A DNA stretch of 64,000 nucleotides, taken from Knoellia sp. Soil729 (GTDB taxonomy: Bacteria; Actinomycetota; Actinomycetes; Actinomycetales; Dermatophilaceae). Location of the stretch: positions 1,294,811-1,358,810 of the forward strand of contig NZ_LMSA01000002.1 of assembly GCF_001427985.1 (NCBI RefSeq), in the 5' to 3' direction. A program made the position numbers and the translations under genes. Below the pieces are notes generated by a model. It did no database searches. It had not been told where the DNA came from and saw only the letters and a list, made by a program, of their open reading frames with translations. Below are positions 1 to 8,075 of this stretch, piece by piece. Positions within the stretch are counted from its first letter, which is position 1; every line of letters starts with the position of its first letter.

Positions 1-165
1 GAAGTCCGCGACCGACTCGTAGTAGGCCACGGCCTCCTTCTGCAGGAGCACCCGCTGCTCGGCCAGCGGCCCGACCAGGGCCCGCATCGCTCGCACGTCG
101 GCCGTGCGGGCCGGGCGGATCCGTATGCCGTCGGACGGGTCAACAGGGCCAGGTGCGGTGGGCAT
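1..165 (-). CDS. argA: N-acetylglutamate synthase-like GNAT protein (ArgA type), N-terminal part
   Basis: The reading frame starts with ATG at 165 and runs off the left edge, giving 55 residues. After a short leader the segment IRIRPARTADVRAMRALV followed by LLQKEAVAYYESVADF matches the start of actinobacterial single-domain amino-acid N-acetyltransferases, which make N-acetylglutamate for arginine synthesis with acetyl-CoA. Only the first strand and helix of the GNAT fold are visible, so catalytic residues cannot be checked. It lies downstream of clpC on the same strand but behind a strong hairpin at 247-289, so it is probably its own transcription unit. A GTATGCCG word lies inside the coding sequence at 123. 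Family assignment is from pattern recognition of a short fragment; another GNAT enzyme is possible. Confidence 0.7.
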   Translation of the reverse strand, partial: MPTAPGPVDPSDGIRIRPARTADVRAMRALVGPLAEQRVLLQKEAVAYYESVADF

Positions 166-246
166 GCCAGCCAGTATTCCGGCATACGAGCGAACCGGCC
201 GCCCGTGCACGATGCACGGACGGCCGACTGGGCGCCGACACGACGA

Positions 247-289
247 AGGCGGGGTATGCCGGGAACTCGCGTTCCGGCATACCCCGCCT
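247..289 (-). terminator. Hairpin terminator after clpC
   Basis: A 16-bp perfect stem (247-262 with 274-289) continues with three more pairs past one bulged G and closes on a 4-nt loop. It lies 26 nt beyond the clpC stop. Both arms contain the GTATGCCG/CGGCATAC word. There is no U-tract, as is usual for long-stem actinobacterial terminators. Confidence 0.75.
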
Positions 290-314
290 GTGTCGTCGGG
301 CCGGGTTCCTCGGG

Positions 315-2843
315 CTACTCGCCCGAGGCCACGGCGGGCGGCCCGCCGGCGGTGACCACCGGGACCTCGATGGCGCCGCTGTGCTGGGCGCCCTCGAAGG
401 TGAAGATGGCGTCCTTGCCCTCACCGGTGGCGTCGACCGCGACGATCTCGCCGGCCTTGAGCTCACCGAACAGGATCTTCTCGGACAGCACGTCCTCGAT
501 CTCGCGCTGGATGGTGCGACGCAGCGGTCGCGCACCGAGCACGGGGTCGTAGCCACGCTTGGCGAGCAGCGTCTTGGCCGCGGTCGTGAGCTCCATGCCC
601 ATGTCCTTGTCCTTGAGGCGCTTGTCGAGCTTGGCGATCTCGAGGTCGACGATCTGGATGATCTCGTCCTGCGAGAGCTGCGGGAAGACGATCGTGTCGT
701 CGACGCGGTTGAGGAACTCGGGACGGAAGTGCTGCTTGAGCTCGTCCGTCACCTTGGCCTTCATCCGGTCGTAGCTGCTCTGCGTGTCAGGACCGGCGGA
801 GAACCCGAGGGCACCCTTGGAGATGTCACGCGTGCCAAGGTTGGTCGTCATGATGATGACCGTGTTCTTGAAGTCGACGACGCGACCCTGGGAGTCGGTG
901 AGGCGGCCGTCCTCGAGCACCTGCAACAGGGAGTTGAAGATCTCCGGGTGGGCCTTCTCGACCTCGTCGAAGAGCACGACGGAGAACGGCTTGCGGCGGA
1001 CCTTCTCGGTGAGCTGGCCGCCCTCCTCGTAGCCGACGTAGCCGGGAGGCGAGCCGAAGAGCCGCGAGACGGTGTGCTTCTCGCTGAACTCCGACATGTC
1101 GAGCTGGATGAGGCTGTCCTCGTCGCCGAAGAGGAACTCGGCAAGGGTCTTGGCGAGCTCGGTCTTGCCGACACCCGTGGGCCCGGCGAAGATGAACGAC
1201 CCACCCGGGCGGCGGGGGTCCTTGAGCCCGGCGCGGGTGCGACGGATGGCCTGCGAGAGAGCCTTGATGGCGTCGTCCATGCCGACGACCCGCTTGTGCA
1301 GCTCGTCCTCCATGTTGAGCAGCCGGCTCGACTCCTCCTCGGTGAGCTTGAAGACGGGGATGCCGGTGGCCGCGGCGAGCACCTCGGCGATCAGCTCCTC
1401 GTCGACCTCGGCGACGACGTCGAGGTCGCCGCTCTTCCACTCGGTCTCACGCTGGGTCTTCTCGTTGCGCAGGTTCTTCTCGTCGTCCCGCAGTCGCGCG
1501 GCCTTCTCGAAGTCCTGCCCGTCGATCGCCGACTCCTTCTCGCGCACGACGGCCGAGATCTTCTCGTCGAACTCGCGCAGGTCCGGCGGTGCGGTCATGC
1601 GGCGGATGCGCAACCGGGCGCCGGCCTCGTCGATGAGGTCGATGGCCTTGTCGGGGAGGAAGCGGTCGTTGATGTAGCGGTCGGCCATGTTGGCGGCGGC
1701 CACGAGCGCGGCGTCCGTGATCGAGACGCGGTGGTGCGCCTCGTAGCGGTCGCGCAGACCCTTGAGGATCTCGATCGTGTGGGCGAGGTTGGGCTCGGCC
1801 ACCTGGATCGGCTGGAAGCGGCGCTCGAGGGCGGCGTCCTTCTCGATGTGCTTGCGGTACTCGTCGAGGGTCGTCGCGCCGACGACCTGGAGCTCGCCAC
1901 GGGCCAGCATCGGCTTGAGGATGCTCGCCGCGTCGATGGCGCCCTCGGCCGCACCGGCACCGACGAGGGTGTGGATCTCGTCGATGAACAGCACGATGTC
2001 GCCGCGGGTGCGGATCTCCTTGAGGACCTTCTTGAGGCGCTCCTCGAAGTCACCGCGGTAGCGGCTGCCGGCCACGAGCGCGCCGAGGTCGAGCGTGTAG
2101 AGCTGCTTGTCCTTGAGCGTCTCGGGCACGTCGCCGCGCACGATGTCCTGGGCGAGGCCCTCGACGACGGCGGTCTTGCCTACGCCGGGCTCACCGATGA
2201 GGACAGGGTTGTTCTTGGTGCGTCGGGACAGCACCTGCATGACCCGCTCGATCTCCTTCTCACGCCCGATGACCGGGTCGAGCTTGCCCTCGCGGGCAGC
2301 CACGGTGAGGTTGCGACCGAACTGGTCGAGGACGAGCGAGCCGGCGGGGGTGCCCTCGGCGGGGCCACCCTGACCGACTCCGGCCGTGGCGCCCTCCTTG
2401 CCACCCTGGTAGCCCGAGATGAGCTGGATGACCTGCTGGCGGACCCGACCGAGGTCGGCGCCGAGCTTGACGAGGACCTGGGCGGCGACGCCCTCGCCCT
2501 CGCGGATGAGGCCGAGCAGGATGTGCTCGGTGCCGATGTAGTTGTGGCCGAGCTGCAGCGCCTCGCGCAGCGACAGCTCGAGAACCTTCTTGGCGCGCGG
2601 CGTGAACGGGATGTGACCGGTCGGAGCCTGCTGGCCCTGCCCGATGATCTCCTGGACCTGCTCGCGGACGGCGTCGAGAGAGATCCCCAGGCTCTCGAGG
2701 GCCTTGCTCGCGACTCCCTCACCCTCGTGGATGAGCCCGAGCAGGATGTGCTCGGTGCCGATGTAGTTGTGGTTGAGCAGTCGTGCCTCTTCTTGGGCGA
2801 GGACGACCACTCGGCGGGCCCGGTCGGTGAACCGTTCGAACAT
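315..2843 (-). CDS. clpC: ATP-dependent Clp protease ATPase subunit ClpC
   Basis: 842 aa, full length for ClpC. It is the Hsp100 unfoldase that feeds substrates to the ClpP1P2 protease in the cytoplasm. Two Clp-N repeats occupy residues 1-145 ([13 protein letters not shown] occurs twice). The first AAA+ module has Walker A GEPGVGKT at 217-224 and Walker B VLFIDEI at 284-290. A UVR motif ([20 protein letters not shown]) lies near 434-453 in the middle region, and the second AAA+ module has GPTGVGKT at 554-561. The start is supported by AGGAG about 8 nt upstream. A candidate ClgR box lies about 170 nt upstream. In many actinobacteria clpC is near lsr2 and lysS, as here. Confidence 0.98.
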   Translation of the reverse strand: MFERFTDRARRVVVLAQEEARLLNHNYIGTEHILLGLIHEGEGVASKALESLGISLDAVREQVQEIIGQGQQAPTGHIPFTPRAKKVLELSLREALQLGHNYIGTEHILLGLIREGEGVAAQVLVKLGADLGRVRQQVIQLISGYQGGKEGATAGVGQGGPAEGTPAGSLVLDQFGRNLTVAAREGKLDPVIGREKEIERVMQVLSRRTKNNPVLIGEPGVGKTAVVEGLAQDIVRGDVPETLKDKQLYTLDLGALVAGSRYRGDFEERLKKVLKEIRTRGDIVLFIDEIHTLVGAGAAEGAIDAASILKPMLARGELQVVGATTLDEYRKHIEKDAALERRFQPIQVAEPNLAHTIEILKGLRDRYEAHHRVSITDAALVAAANMADRYINDRFLPDKAIDLIDEAGARLRIRRMTAPPDLREFDEKISAVVREKESAIDGQDFEKAARLRDDEKNLRNEKTQRETEWKSGDLDVVAEVDEELIAEVLAAATGIPVFKLTEEESSRLLNMEDELHKRVVGMDDAIKALSQAIRRTRAGLKDPRRPGGSFIFAGPTGVGKTELAKTLAEFLFGDEDSLIQLDMSEFSEKHTVSRLFGSPPGYVGYEEGGQLTEKVRRKPFSVVLFDEVEKAHPEIFNSLLQVLEDGRLTDSQGRVVDFKNTVIIMTTNLGTRDISKGALGFSAGPDTQSSYDRMKAKVTDELKQHFRPEFLNRVDDTIVFPQLSQDEIIQIVDLEIAKLDKRLKDKDMGMELTTAAKTLLAKRGYDPVLGARPLRRTIQREIEDVLSEKILFGELKAGEIVAVDATGEGKDAIFTFEGAQHSGAIEVPVVTAGGPPAVASGE

Positions 2844-3014
2844 GGTGCTGGCTCCTGACTATCTGCGTCACCTCGATGCTATCCCTGCTGCCTGTATGCC
2901 GGGGTCGCCCTTTCACAGGCAACCGCGCCACAGCAGCAGGGTGAGGCGTGTCAAGGCGTCCAACGCGGCATACGGTCGTGGTGTTCCATGGCCTGAGCCG
3001 AGCCGACTCATGTT

Positions 3015-3025
3015 CGCTCTCGGCG
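3015..3025 (-). promoter_or_regulatory. Candidate ClgR box upstream of clpC
   Basis: On the minus strand this reads CGCCGAGAGCG followed by AAC, fitting the published ClgR core CGCYNANRGCG with its WWS tail. ClgR activates clp genes in corynebacteria, mycobacteria and streptomycetes. The site is about 170 nt before the clpC start; the transcription start is not known, so the spacing cannot be judged. Confidence 0.5.
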
Positions 3026-3078
3026 GACGTGCCGGGCGCCGTTCACTCACCTGACCTCACCTTTCCCGCCTCAAGTGG

Positions 3079-3127
3079 GTTTCTCTCACGTCGCTTGACT
3101 GCGGCGGTCAAGCGAGGTGAGAGAAAC
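3079..3127 (-). terminator. Long hairpin (family 2, copy A) after the 3145-3807 gene
   Basis: 21-bp inverted repeat (3079-3099 with 3107-3127, one mismatch) with loop TGCGGCG, 18 nt beyond the stop of the gene at 3145. The left flank carries the conserved extension CCCGCCTCAAGTGGG. Related copies are at 37190-37256 and 38241-38297. Confidence 0.7.
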
Positions 3128-3144
3128 CTGCGGCCGGCCGCACC

Positions 3145-3807
3145 TCAGTTGGTCCTGGCTGCGCGCCCTGTCTTGAGGATGCGGGTCGTCTCGTGGCCGT
3201 CCTTGGTGGCGAGGACCATGACCTGGTCCCCCGTGGCCAGGGTCGAGACCTTGTCCTTGAGCCGCTGGCGGCTGTCGGCGCCGATCGTGTAGGTCGCCGA
3301 GAAGCCGTCCGTGCTCTTCACGGTGAGCTTGTCCGTGGTGACCTCGGTGACCTCGCCGCGCTGGAAGAGCACTGCCCTGCTCGCTGACCCGTCACCGGGC
3401 AGGACCGCCTCACCGTGGAGGGCTCCACCGAGGCCGGGCAGGTCGCTCGGGCCCTGGCGCTGTTGACCGGGAGGCATCTGCCGCGGACCCCCTTGACCGG
3501 GGCCCATGTGCTCCGGCATCTGTCCCTGACCGGAGCCCCCGGCCCGGGCAGCGTGCGCGTGGTCGCCGCCGAGGGTGCGGGCCAGGCCGAACCCGACGAG
3601 GGCCACCATGAGCAGTCCCACGAGGCTGAGGAGCGCACCGGCAACGATGACGGCCACGGTGCCCCCGGTGCTCGACAGGGCGTCACCCCACAGCGAGCGC
3701 TTCGGCGCGGGCGGGGCTGTGGCCGCCCACTGCTGGGTCGGCGGGTGTGGCTCGGTAGGCGGGGCGGGTGTCTGGGGTGCTTCCGGCTGGTCCGGGGTGT
3801 GGCTCAT
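3145..3807 (-). CDS. Membrane-anchored protein with C-terminal DUF5666-like domain
   Basis: 220 aa from the ATG at 3807, chosen because GGAAGGA lies about 8 nt upstream; the open frame continues further but has no better start. A Pro/Thr-rich cytoplasmic N-terminus (1-40) is followed by one hydrophobic segment (about 48-75, GTVAVIVAGALLSLVGLL). A Gly/Pro/Gln/Met-rich linker leads to a C-terminal beta-rich domain (about 145-215, GEVTEVTTDKLTVKSTDG) resembling DUF5666 domains, with the pattern 'effect of X on ... time scale of exposure'. The likely location is the outer face of the membrane. The function is unknown. A long family-2 hairpin ends the transcript. Confidence 0.75.
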   Translation of the reverse strand: MSHTPDQPEAPQTPAPPTEPHPPTQQWAATAPPAPKRSLWGDALSSTGGTVAVIVAGALLSLVGLLMVALVGFGLARTLGGDHAHAARAGGSGQGQMPEHMGPGQGGPRQMPPGQQRQGPSDLPGLGGALHGEAVLPGDGSASRAVLFQRGEVTEVTTDKLTVKSTDGFSATYTIGADSRQRLKDKVSTLATGDQVMVLATKDGHETTRILKTGRAARTN

Positions 3808-3925
3808 GGCGTCGTCCTTCCACTCCCCTGCAGGATGACCCGCGAACCTGTGACCGCGCCGGGAGCTGGCTCCGAACGTCCGCAGATGTGGTCCATCCAG
3901 GCACCACATCCACGGACGCCCGATG

Positions 3926-4612
3926 TCACCCGTGGCTCGGGTCGCCGCCCACCCGGGACTCGTCGCCGACCTTGACGACGAGCTGCGACCCGTACGGCAG
4001 CGACTGGACGAGTCGCTGACGGGCGAGCGCCGGGTGGTCCTCGAGCAGCTTCGCGCCGTTGGCCAGCGAGCGCAGCGCGGCCGTCTCGGCCCGGGCCATC
4101 TCCAGCTGGGCCGCCCCACGCTGACGCGCGGTCGCGAGCTCGAGCGTGGCCGACCGGACCTCGGCAGGCAGGATCACGTCCTTGAGGACGACCTCGAGGA
4201 CCGTGAGCCCCACCGGACGAGCGGCGGCGTCGACGGCCGCCGTGAGGGTTGCAGCGTCGAGGCCGGCGCCACGCTGCGACACCGTCTCGAGCGTCAGCCC
4301 GGCTACGGCGTCACGCAGGGCGACCTGGGTCGCGAGGTAGACGAGCCCGAGCGGGTCGGTCGCGCGCTCGAGCCACGCGACCGGGTCCGCTACGGCCCAC
4401 CGCACCGCCGCCGAGACGCGCACCTGCACGCCGTCGACGGTGAGGATCTCCTGTGGTGAGACCGCGAGCAGCTGCTCGCGCAGGTCCACCTGGACGTGGG
4501 CCGACCGGCGGACGCGACGGTGGCGCCCGGGCTCGAGCACCCGAACAGGGGTGCCGTCGACGAACTCGACCGCGGCGGTGTGGGCCGGGACGGTGACATG
4601 GATGAACAGCAT
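3926..4612 (-). CDS. SPFH/Band 7 (slipin-like) protein
   Basis: 228 aa starting at ATG 4612, fixed by a strong GAAGGAGG 6 nt before it. The body matches slipin-type Band 7 domains: VDLREQLLAVSPQEILTVDG (about 44-63), then an alpha-helical region rich in Ala with ELATARQRGAAQLEMARAE near 165-185. The usual N-terminal membrane hairpin is not obvious, so membrane association may be peripheral. Members of the family scaffold membrane microdomains. It follows a 370-nt non-coding stretch and precedes the DUF5666-like membrane gene on the same strand, which may share a transcript. No further role can be read from context. Confidence 0.85.
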   Translation of the reverse strand: MLFIHVTVPAHTAAVEFVDGTPVRVLEPGRHRRVRRSAHVQVDLREQLLAVSPQEILTVDGVQVRVSAAVRWAVADPVAWLERATDPLGLVYLATQVALRDAVAGLTLETVSQRGAGLDAATLTAAVDAAARPVGLTVLEVVLKDVILPAEVRSATLELATARQRGAAQLEMARAETAALRSLANGAKLLEDHPALARQRLVQSLPYGSQLVVKVGDESRVGGDPSHG

Positions 4613-4987
4613 GGGCAGCCTCCTTCGGGGTGCGCCGGTGGGATGGGGTGGAGCGGTGGACGCGACGGCTGGTGATGGCGCCGGTCGGGCGGACCGACGC
4701 GCGGGGCGCCGGGCGTCGTGCTGACCGCCCGGGCCGCAGAGCGCTGCGGTCCGTGTCCCCGACCGGCACCACCTGCCGAAAAGACGGGAGTTGAACCCGA
4801 AGCCGTGACAGGGCATGCCAGTGGATCCATCGGCGAGAGGCGATGCGCAGGACCGGTTCGCGGCACGCCGCTCCGACTGCTTCCTCCCGCTCGTCCGTGG
4901 TCCAGTGTGCCGATGCCGGTATGCCGTCCGCCACCGAATTACCGCTGGTGCCGAGCGCGTTGGGTGCCGGTGGAACCGCTCCTCGTG
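4613..4987. other. Non-coding stretch upstream of the SPFH gene
   Basis: About 375 nt with no credible gene. It contains one GTATGCCG word (4919) and, on the minus strand, a tRNA T-arm-like segment near 4783-4805 that cannot be folded into a tRNA. Promoter elements for the SPFH gene presumably lie here but none is clear. Confidence 0.5.
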
Positions 4988-5052
4988 CGACTGATTGCCC
5001 GTTGGGCCAGTAACTCGTTGCCCTCGCAACTGGCCCAACGGGCAATCAGTCG
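4988..5052 (-). terminator. 24-bp hairpin (family 1, copy A)
   Basis: Perfect 24-bp inverted repeat, 4988-5011 with 5029-5052, around a 17-nt loop ending TTGCCCTCGCA. It begins 18 nt after the stop of the zinc-finger gene at 5070. A second copy at 49066-49130 has the same loop length and compensating arm changes. It is probably a terminator. Confidence 0.75.
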
Positions 5053-5069
5053 GGGAGGTGGGCCGGGGC

Positions 5070-5261
5070 TCAGCCGCGGCGTTGGCAGTTGCCGCACCAG
5101 AAGAGGTTGCGCCCTGCCACGACCTGGGTCCGAACCCTCGACCCGCACACGTGGCATGCCTCGCCCTGGCGCTTGTAGACATAGGACTCGCGCGAGGTCA
5201 GGCGCACGTCCTCGCCCGCCTCGAGGGCCCGGGACACGGCATCGACCTGGTCGAGACGCAT
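5070..5261 (-). CDS. Stand-alone Fpg/Nei-type zinc-finger protein (probable glycosylase remnant)
   Basis: 63 aa from ATG 5261, favoured by GAGG 5 nt upstream; a GTG at 5291 would add 10 residues. The C-terminal half is a C4 zinc finger of the Fpg/Nei DNA glycosylase type: CHVCG, then RNLFWCGNC. Full enzymes are about 270-300 aa with an N-terminal catalytic Pro-Glu and a helix-two-turn-helix domain; both are absent. It is either a small DNA-binding zinc-ribbon protein or the tail of a lost nei gene. It begins a few nt after the membrane protein gene of the sigma-factor operon, so it is probably the third cistron of that operon, ended by the hairpin at 4988-5052. Confidence 0.65.
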   Translation of the reverse strand: MRLDQVDAVSRALEAGEDVRLTSRESYVYKRQGEACHVCGSRVRTQVVAGRNLFWCGNCQRRG

Positions 5262-5296
5262 GGTGACCTCATCGAGGACCTGCTCTGACACAGGAC

Positions 5297-5974
5297 TCAG
5301 TCGAGGAGGTTGTGGACCTCGGGGCCCGCGGTGACGCCGTCCACGAGGCGGTCGACCTGCTCGCTCGACAGTCCGGCTGAAGTCGGGATCTGGACACTGA
5401 GAGTGCGCTGCTGACCAGCGACGGTGATGGGGCGCTCAGCCAGCCAGATGCCGTCCGGCTCGTTGAGGAGAGTGCTGTGTTGGCCGGGCCGGGAATCCAC
5501 TGTGGCAGTGATCTTTCCCGTGAAGGAGCTCGGGTCAGTCACCCCTCCTGTGGCGGGGACCAGGTGACCTGCGTAGTCGTTGCTGGGTCCGGCGACCCAG
5601 CCAGCCGGAGTCCGTGCGAAGTGGAAGGGACCAGCCTCTACAGCGGTGTTGGTCAGGGGAACGACCGGCCGATCGGGGACGGTGCCGGTCGGGGTCGGCA
5701 TCGCAGCGGCGCTGCTTGTGGACCAGGCACCCGAGGACGGCCCGCCCGCGGGTGACACCGAGCCCGCCGGCCCGGAGAGCAGCGCAGCGCCACCGACGAG
5801 TCCACCCACGGCCAGGCCCGCCACCGCAATGCCGCCCCCTGCGGCAGCAATGCGGCGGCGGACCAGAGCGCGGCGACCGAGCCGGAGCTCGGTGGCCAGC
5901 TGGTGGGTTGAATCCGCGGCCGCACCGGAGGCCGGCCGGCTGGCGATGTCGAGCAGATCACGGAGGTCATTCAT
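5297..5974 (-). CDS. Membrane protein encoded with a sigma factor (possible anti-sigma factor)
   Basis: 225 aa. The cytoplasmic N-terminus (1-40, MNDLRDLLDIASRP) is followed by one hydrophobic segment at about 42-68 (IAVAGLAVGGLVGGAALL), a Ser/Pro/Thr-rich linker and an extracytoplasmic domain of about 120 residues with no recognised fold. The ATG overlaps the stop of the sigma gene (ATGA), so translation is coupled. Gene order and topology match sigma/anti-sigma pairs, but no zinc-binding anti-sigma motif (HxxxCxxC) is present. The proposed anti-sigma role is therefore inference from position only. Confidence 0.65.
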   Translation of the reverse strand: MNDLRDLLDIASRPASGAAADSTHQLATELRLGRRALVRRRIAAAGGGIAVAGLAVGGLVGGAALLSGPAGSVSPAGGPSSGAWSTSSAAAMPTPTGTVPDRPVVPLTNTAVEAGPFHFARTPAGWVAGPSNDYAGHLVPATGGVTDPSSFTGKITATVDSRPGQHSTLLNEPDGIWLAERPITVAGQQRTLSVQIPTSAGLSSEQVDRLVDGVTAGPEVHNLLD

Positions 5975-6510
5975 GACAGGGTCCTTTCGCGGGTCGCGAG
6001 GGGCGAGAGCCCCGGGAGTGCCCTACGCAGGGAGACGAGGGCCTTGTGGTTCTGTGACTTCACCGAACCGCTGGAGATGTTGAGGGCATCGGCGGTCTGA
6101 TCCACCGACCAGTCGAGCCAGTGACGAAGCACGACGACTGCCCGTTGACCTGGTGGTAGGTCAGCCAGGGCCTGCAGGACCTGTTGGCGCACCACGGGGT
6201 CAGCACCGTCGTCGGCCTGAGGGACAGCCTCGGAGAGGGCAGGCTCGGGGGAAGCCCACTCGCGCTTTCGGTGTGCGCGGCGACTGTCATCGATGAAGGC
6301 GTTGATCAGAGAGCGATGCGCATATCGCAAGGGCTCGTCTGTGCGACTCACTGTGGGCCAGCGTGTGTAGAGGCGGACGAGAACCTCTTGGACGAGGTCT
6401 TCGGCTCGGGCTTCATCGCCCGTGGTGAGAAGCCGGGCGGAGCGCATCAGGCCGGGCCGGGCCTGCGTGACGAACTGCGTGAACGCCTCGTCGCGGGAGC
6501 TGATGCGCAT
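5971..6510 (-). CDS. SigE-family ECF-type RNA polymerase sigma factor
   Basis: 179 aa from ATG 6510, chosen because GGAGGGG lies 6 nt upstream; an earlier ATG at 6543 has no such site. Region 2 is at about 10-80 (ARLLTTGDEARAEDLVQEVLVRLY) and region 4 at about 110-165 (LADLPPGQRAVVVLRHWLDWSVDQTADALN, then SGSVKSQ as the recognition helix). This is the single-subunit pattern of the actinobacterial SigE-like group. It directs RNA polymerase to a stress or surface regulon that is not identifiable here. It heads an operon with a membrane protein (4-nt overlap) and a zinc-finger protein. Confidence 0.9.
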   Translation of the reverse strand: MRISSRDEAFTQFVTQARPGLMRSARLLTTGDEARAEDLVQEVLVRLYTRWPTVSRTDEPLRYAHRSLINAFIDDSRRAHRKREWASPEPALSEAVPQADDGADPVVRQQVLQALADLPPGQRAVVVLRHWLDWSVDQTADALNISSGSVKSQNHKALVSLRRALPGLSPLATRERTLS

Positions 6511-6676
6511 ACTTGTCCCCTCCGGATTCGACGCCGTCTTCACTCACCATGACGGATTGACTGGTGTTCCGGGTTGCCTCACCCCGGGTACAAGTGCCTG
6601 GAAGCACGCACACGGCAGTCGGGACCAAGGGCCAGCTATCCGATGAGGCAGGTTGGTTCGAGGTCGTGTCCCAGGG

Positions 6677-6781
6677 TCACGACCGCCAGAGCAGCACGAC
6701 CCAGACCGCGTAGCCGAGCACCGCGACCGTGGCCACAAGGACCACGACCCCGATGACCTCAGGAGTCCTCACCTCACCCAC
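6677..6781 (-). CDS. Predicted 31-34 aa single-span membrane peptide
   Basis: A short frame not overlapped by any gene encodes a peptide starting MGEVRTPEVIG (GTG 6781) or VRTPEVIG (GTG 6772). The rest is one hydrophobic helix (VVVLVATVAVLGYAVWVVLL) and a basic tail WRS. AGGAGG lies about 10 nt before the second GTG, a good distance. It lies in the 360-nt gap before the sigma factor, on the same strand. Hydrophobic single-span peptides of this kind are common but easily missed. Support is only the ribosome-binding site and composition. Confidence 0.45.
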   Translation of the reverse strand: MGEVRTPEVIGVVVLVATVAVLGYAVWVVLLWRS

Positions 6782-6870
6782 ACCTCCTGCTCCGTGCGAC
6801 ACCTGTCATGAGGCCACGCTCTCGCGCCCGGTGACCCACGGCCATGGAGGGCCCTACTCAGTTCGTCCGG

Positions 6871-7269
6871 CTAGCTCGGCTCGCTCGGCTCCCTCAGGCG
6901 CGGACAGCCCGTGCACTCGTGGCACCCCGGCAGTGCATAGATGAAGCAGCAGGACCGACGCTCGACCGTGGGGCCGTAGCCCTGCCCGATGGCTGCCCGC
7001 GCATCCCTCAGGGCCATGTCCCAGAGGTCGTCCACCATCCCGAACCGCTGGAGCGAGGACATCTTCACGCCGACGTCGAACCGCTGCGCGGTCTCCTGTC
7101 CAAGCCGTTCGTATGCCGTCCGCGCCTCATTGATGCGGGTCTCCAGGTCCGCGTCGGCCGGGGAGACGACCTCAAAACCGAGGCGCTCGGGATATCCGCC
7201 GGGGGCGAGGTCGACGGAGATCAATGACTCCTCGAGAGTTCCCAGCTCGACCCGCCACGGACCGGTCAC
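6871..7269 (-). CDS. FhuF-like [2Fe-2S] protein, C-terminal part; start unclear
   Basis: 132 aa from GTG 7269. The C-terminus RRSCCFIYALPGCHECTGCP carries the Cys-Cys...Cys-x2-Cys cluster of FhuF-type ferric-siderophore reductases. The same frame stays open upstream to about 7590 and reads as plausible protein (for example QWCNTLTTRNSALYAVPS, then VAAAFVLQHLL) back to about 7470, but contains no ATG, GTG or TTG. An ATG at 7502 in another frame could be the original start if one base were gained or lost near 7440. So this is either a gene with an unusual start or one truncated by a frameshift. Complete family members are about 220-260 aa. The lsr2 terminator at 7482-7520 limits the 5' end. Confidence 0.55.
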   Translation of the reverse strand: MTGPWRVELGTLEESLISVDLAPGGYPERLGFEVVSPADADLETRINEARTAYERLGQETAQRFDVGVKMSSLQRFGMVDDLWDMALRDARAAIGQGYGPTVERRSCCFIYALPGCHECTGCPRLREPSEPS

Positions 7270-7481
7270 GGCCGCAAATGCGGAGATCTGGGCGGGAATG
7301 CTCAGCAGGTGCTGGAGAACAAAGGCTGCGGCGACCTGCGGAGGTGAGGGGACGGCATACAGGGCGGAGTTGCGGGTGGTCAGGGTGTTGCACCATTGCT
7401 TCGAAAAAGCAAATGCGCTGGTCAGTGACAGGGCAAGGGGTCGGCCGACGAATTGAAGATATCCGTGGTGACGAGACAGAA

Positions 7482-7520
7482 GTGAGGCGACAGCACCCGC
7501 ATCGGGTGCCGCCGCCTCAC
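7482..7520 (-). terminator. Terminator of lsr2
   Basis: 18-nt arms (7482-7499 and 7503-7520) with two A-C mismatches around a 3-nt loop, 16 nt after the lsr2 stop. Confidence 0.75.
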
Positions 7521-7535
7521 CGTGGGCTGTCGAGA

Positions 7536-7859
7536 TCAGCTGTTGGCCTTGTCGTAGGCCTCCTGGACCGAAGCCGGAATGCGGCCCCGCTCACTGACGT
7601 CGTGACCGTTCTTGCGAGCCCACTCACGAACGTCGGAGACGTCCTTGCGGCGCGCACCGGTGGTCCGGCCCGCGCTCTTGCGGCCGCCGGAGCGACGGGC
7701 GTGACCGACCCACGGCGCGAATGCATCGCGCAGCTTCGAGGCATTGGCCTCGTTGAGGTCGATCTCATAGGTGACGCCGTCCAGCGCGAACGTCACGGTT
7801 TCGTCAGCGTCGCTGTTGTCGAGGTCGTCGACGAGCAACACCTGCACACGCTGTGCCAT
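7536..7859 (-). CDS. lsr2: Lsr2 histone-like nucleoid-associated protein
   Basis: 107 aa, the family length. The N-terminal dimerisation domain (1-55, MAQRVQVLLVDDLDN) is joined by a basic linker (GRKSAGRTTGARRK) to the DNA-binding domain with the AT-hook-like RGR at 91-93 in the family context VSERGRIPASVQEAY. Lsr2 binds the minor groove of AT-rich DNA and silences foreign genes, the actinobacterial counterpart of H-NS. It lies downstream of lysS and a small membrane gene on the same strand. A separate hairpin ends it. Confidence 0.97.
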   Translation of the reverse strand: MAQRVQVLLVDDLDNSDADETVTFALDGVTYEIDLNEANASKLRDAFAPWVGHARRSGGRKSAGRTTGARRKDVSDVREWARKNGHDVSERGRIPASVQEAYDKANS

Positions 7860-7905
7860 CTGGATATCCCTTCACGGTGAATATGAACGGGATTGAGATT
7901 AACAG

Positions 7906-8073
7906 TCAGGAATTGTCCTCGGGACCTTTATCGTTATTCTTTTCCCACTGGCTCTGGGCGAGCCGCTCACGCCGGTCGCCTTCGAGCATCCCCTTCATGA
8001 GGAAATAGAACAAAAGGGCCACGATGATCGTGGGCAGGATGGCTGCGAGATAGGGCCAAATGGTGTCCCACAT
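7906..8073 (-). CDS. Small single-span membrane protein downstream of lysS
   Basis: 55 aa starting at ATG 8073, which has GGAGG 7 nt upstream (an ATG at 8079 is too close to it). One transmembrane helix at about 4-26 (TIWPYLAAILPTIIVALLFYFL) is followed by a charged cytoplasmic tail (EGDRRERLAQSQWEKNNDKG). The start lies 2 nt past the lysS stop, so the two are translated from one mRNA. The function is unknown; similar short proteins occur beside lysS in related actinobacteria as far as I recall. Confidence 0.8.
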   Translation of the reverse strand: MWDTIWPYLAAILPTIIVALLFYFLMKGMLEGDRRERLAQSQWEKNNDKGPEDNS

Positions 8074-8075
8074 GA

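Noticed and set aside
153-2858. Open frame of about 900 codons opposite clpC
   Set aside because: Shadow of clpC caused by high third-position G+C; no ribosome-binding site and Leu/Asp/Val/Glu-repetitive composition.
4783-4860. tRNA-like segment on the minus strand (GGGTTCAACTCCC, a T-arm look-alike)
   Set aside because: No matching acceptor 5' strand, D arm or anticodon arm can be placed upstream, and the T stem has a terminal mismatch. At most a relic.
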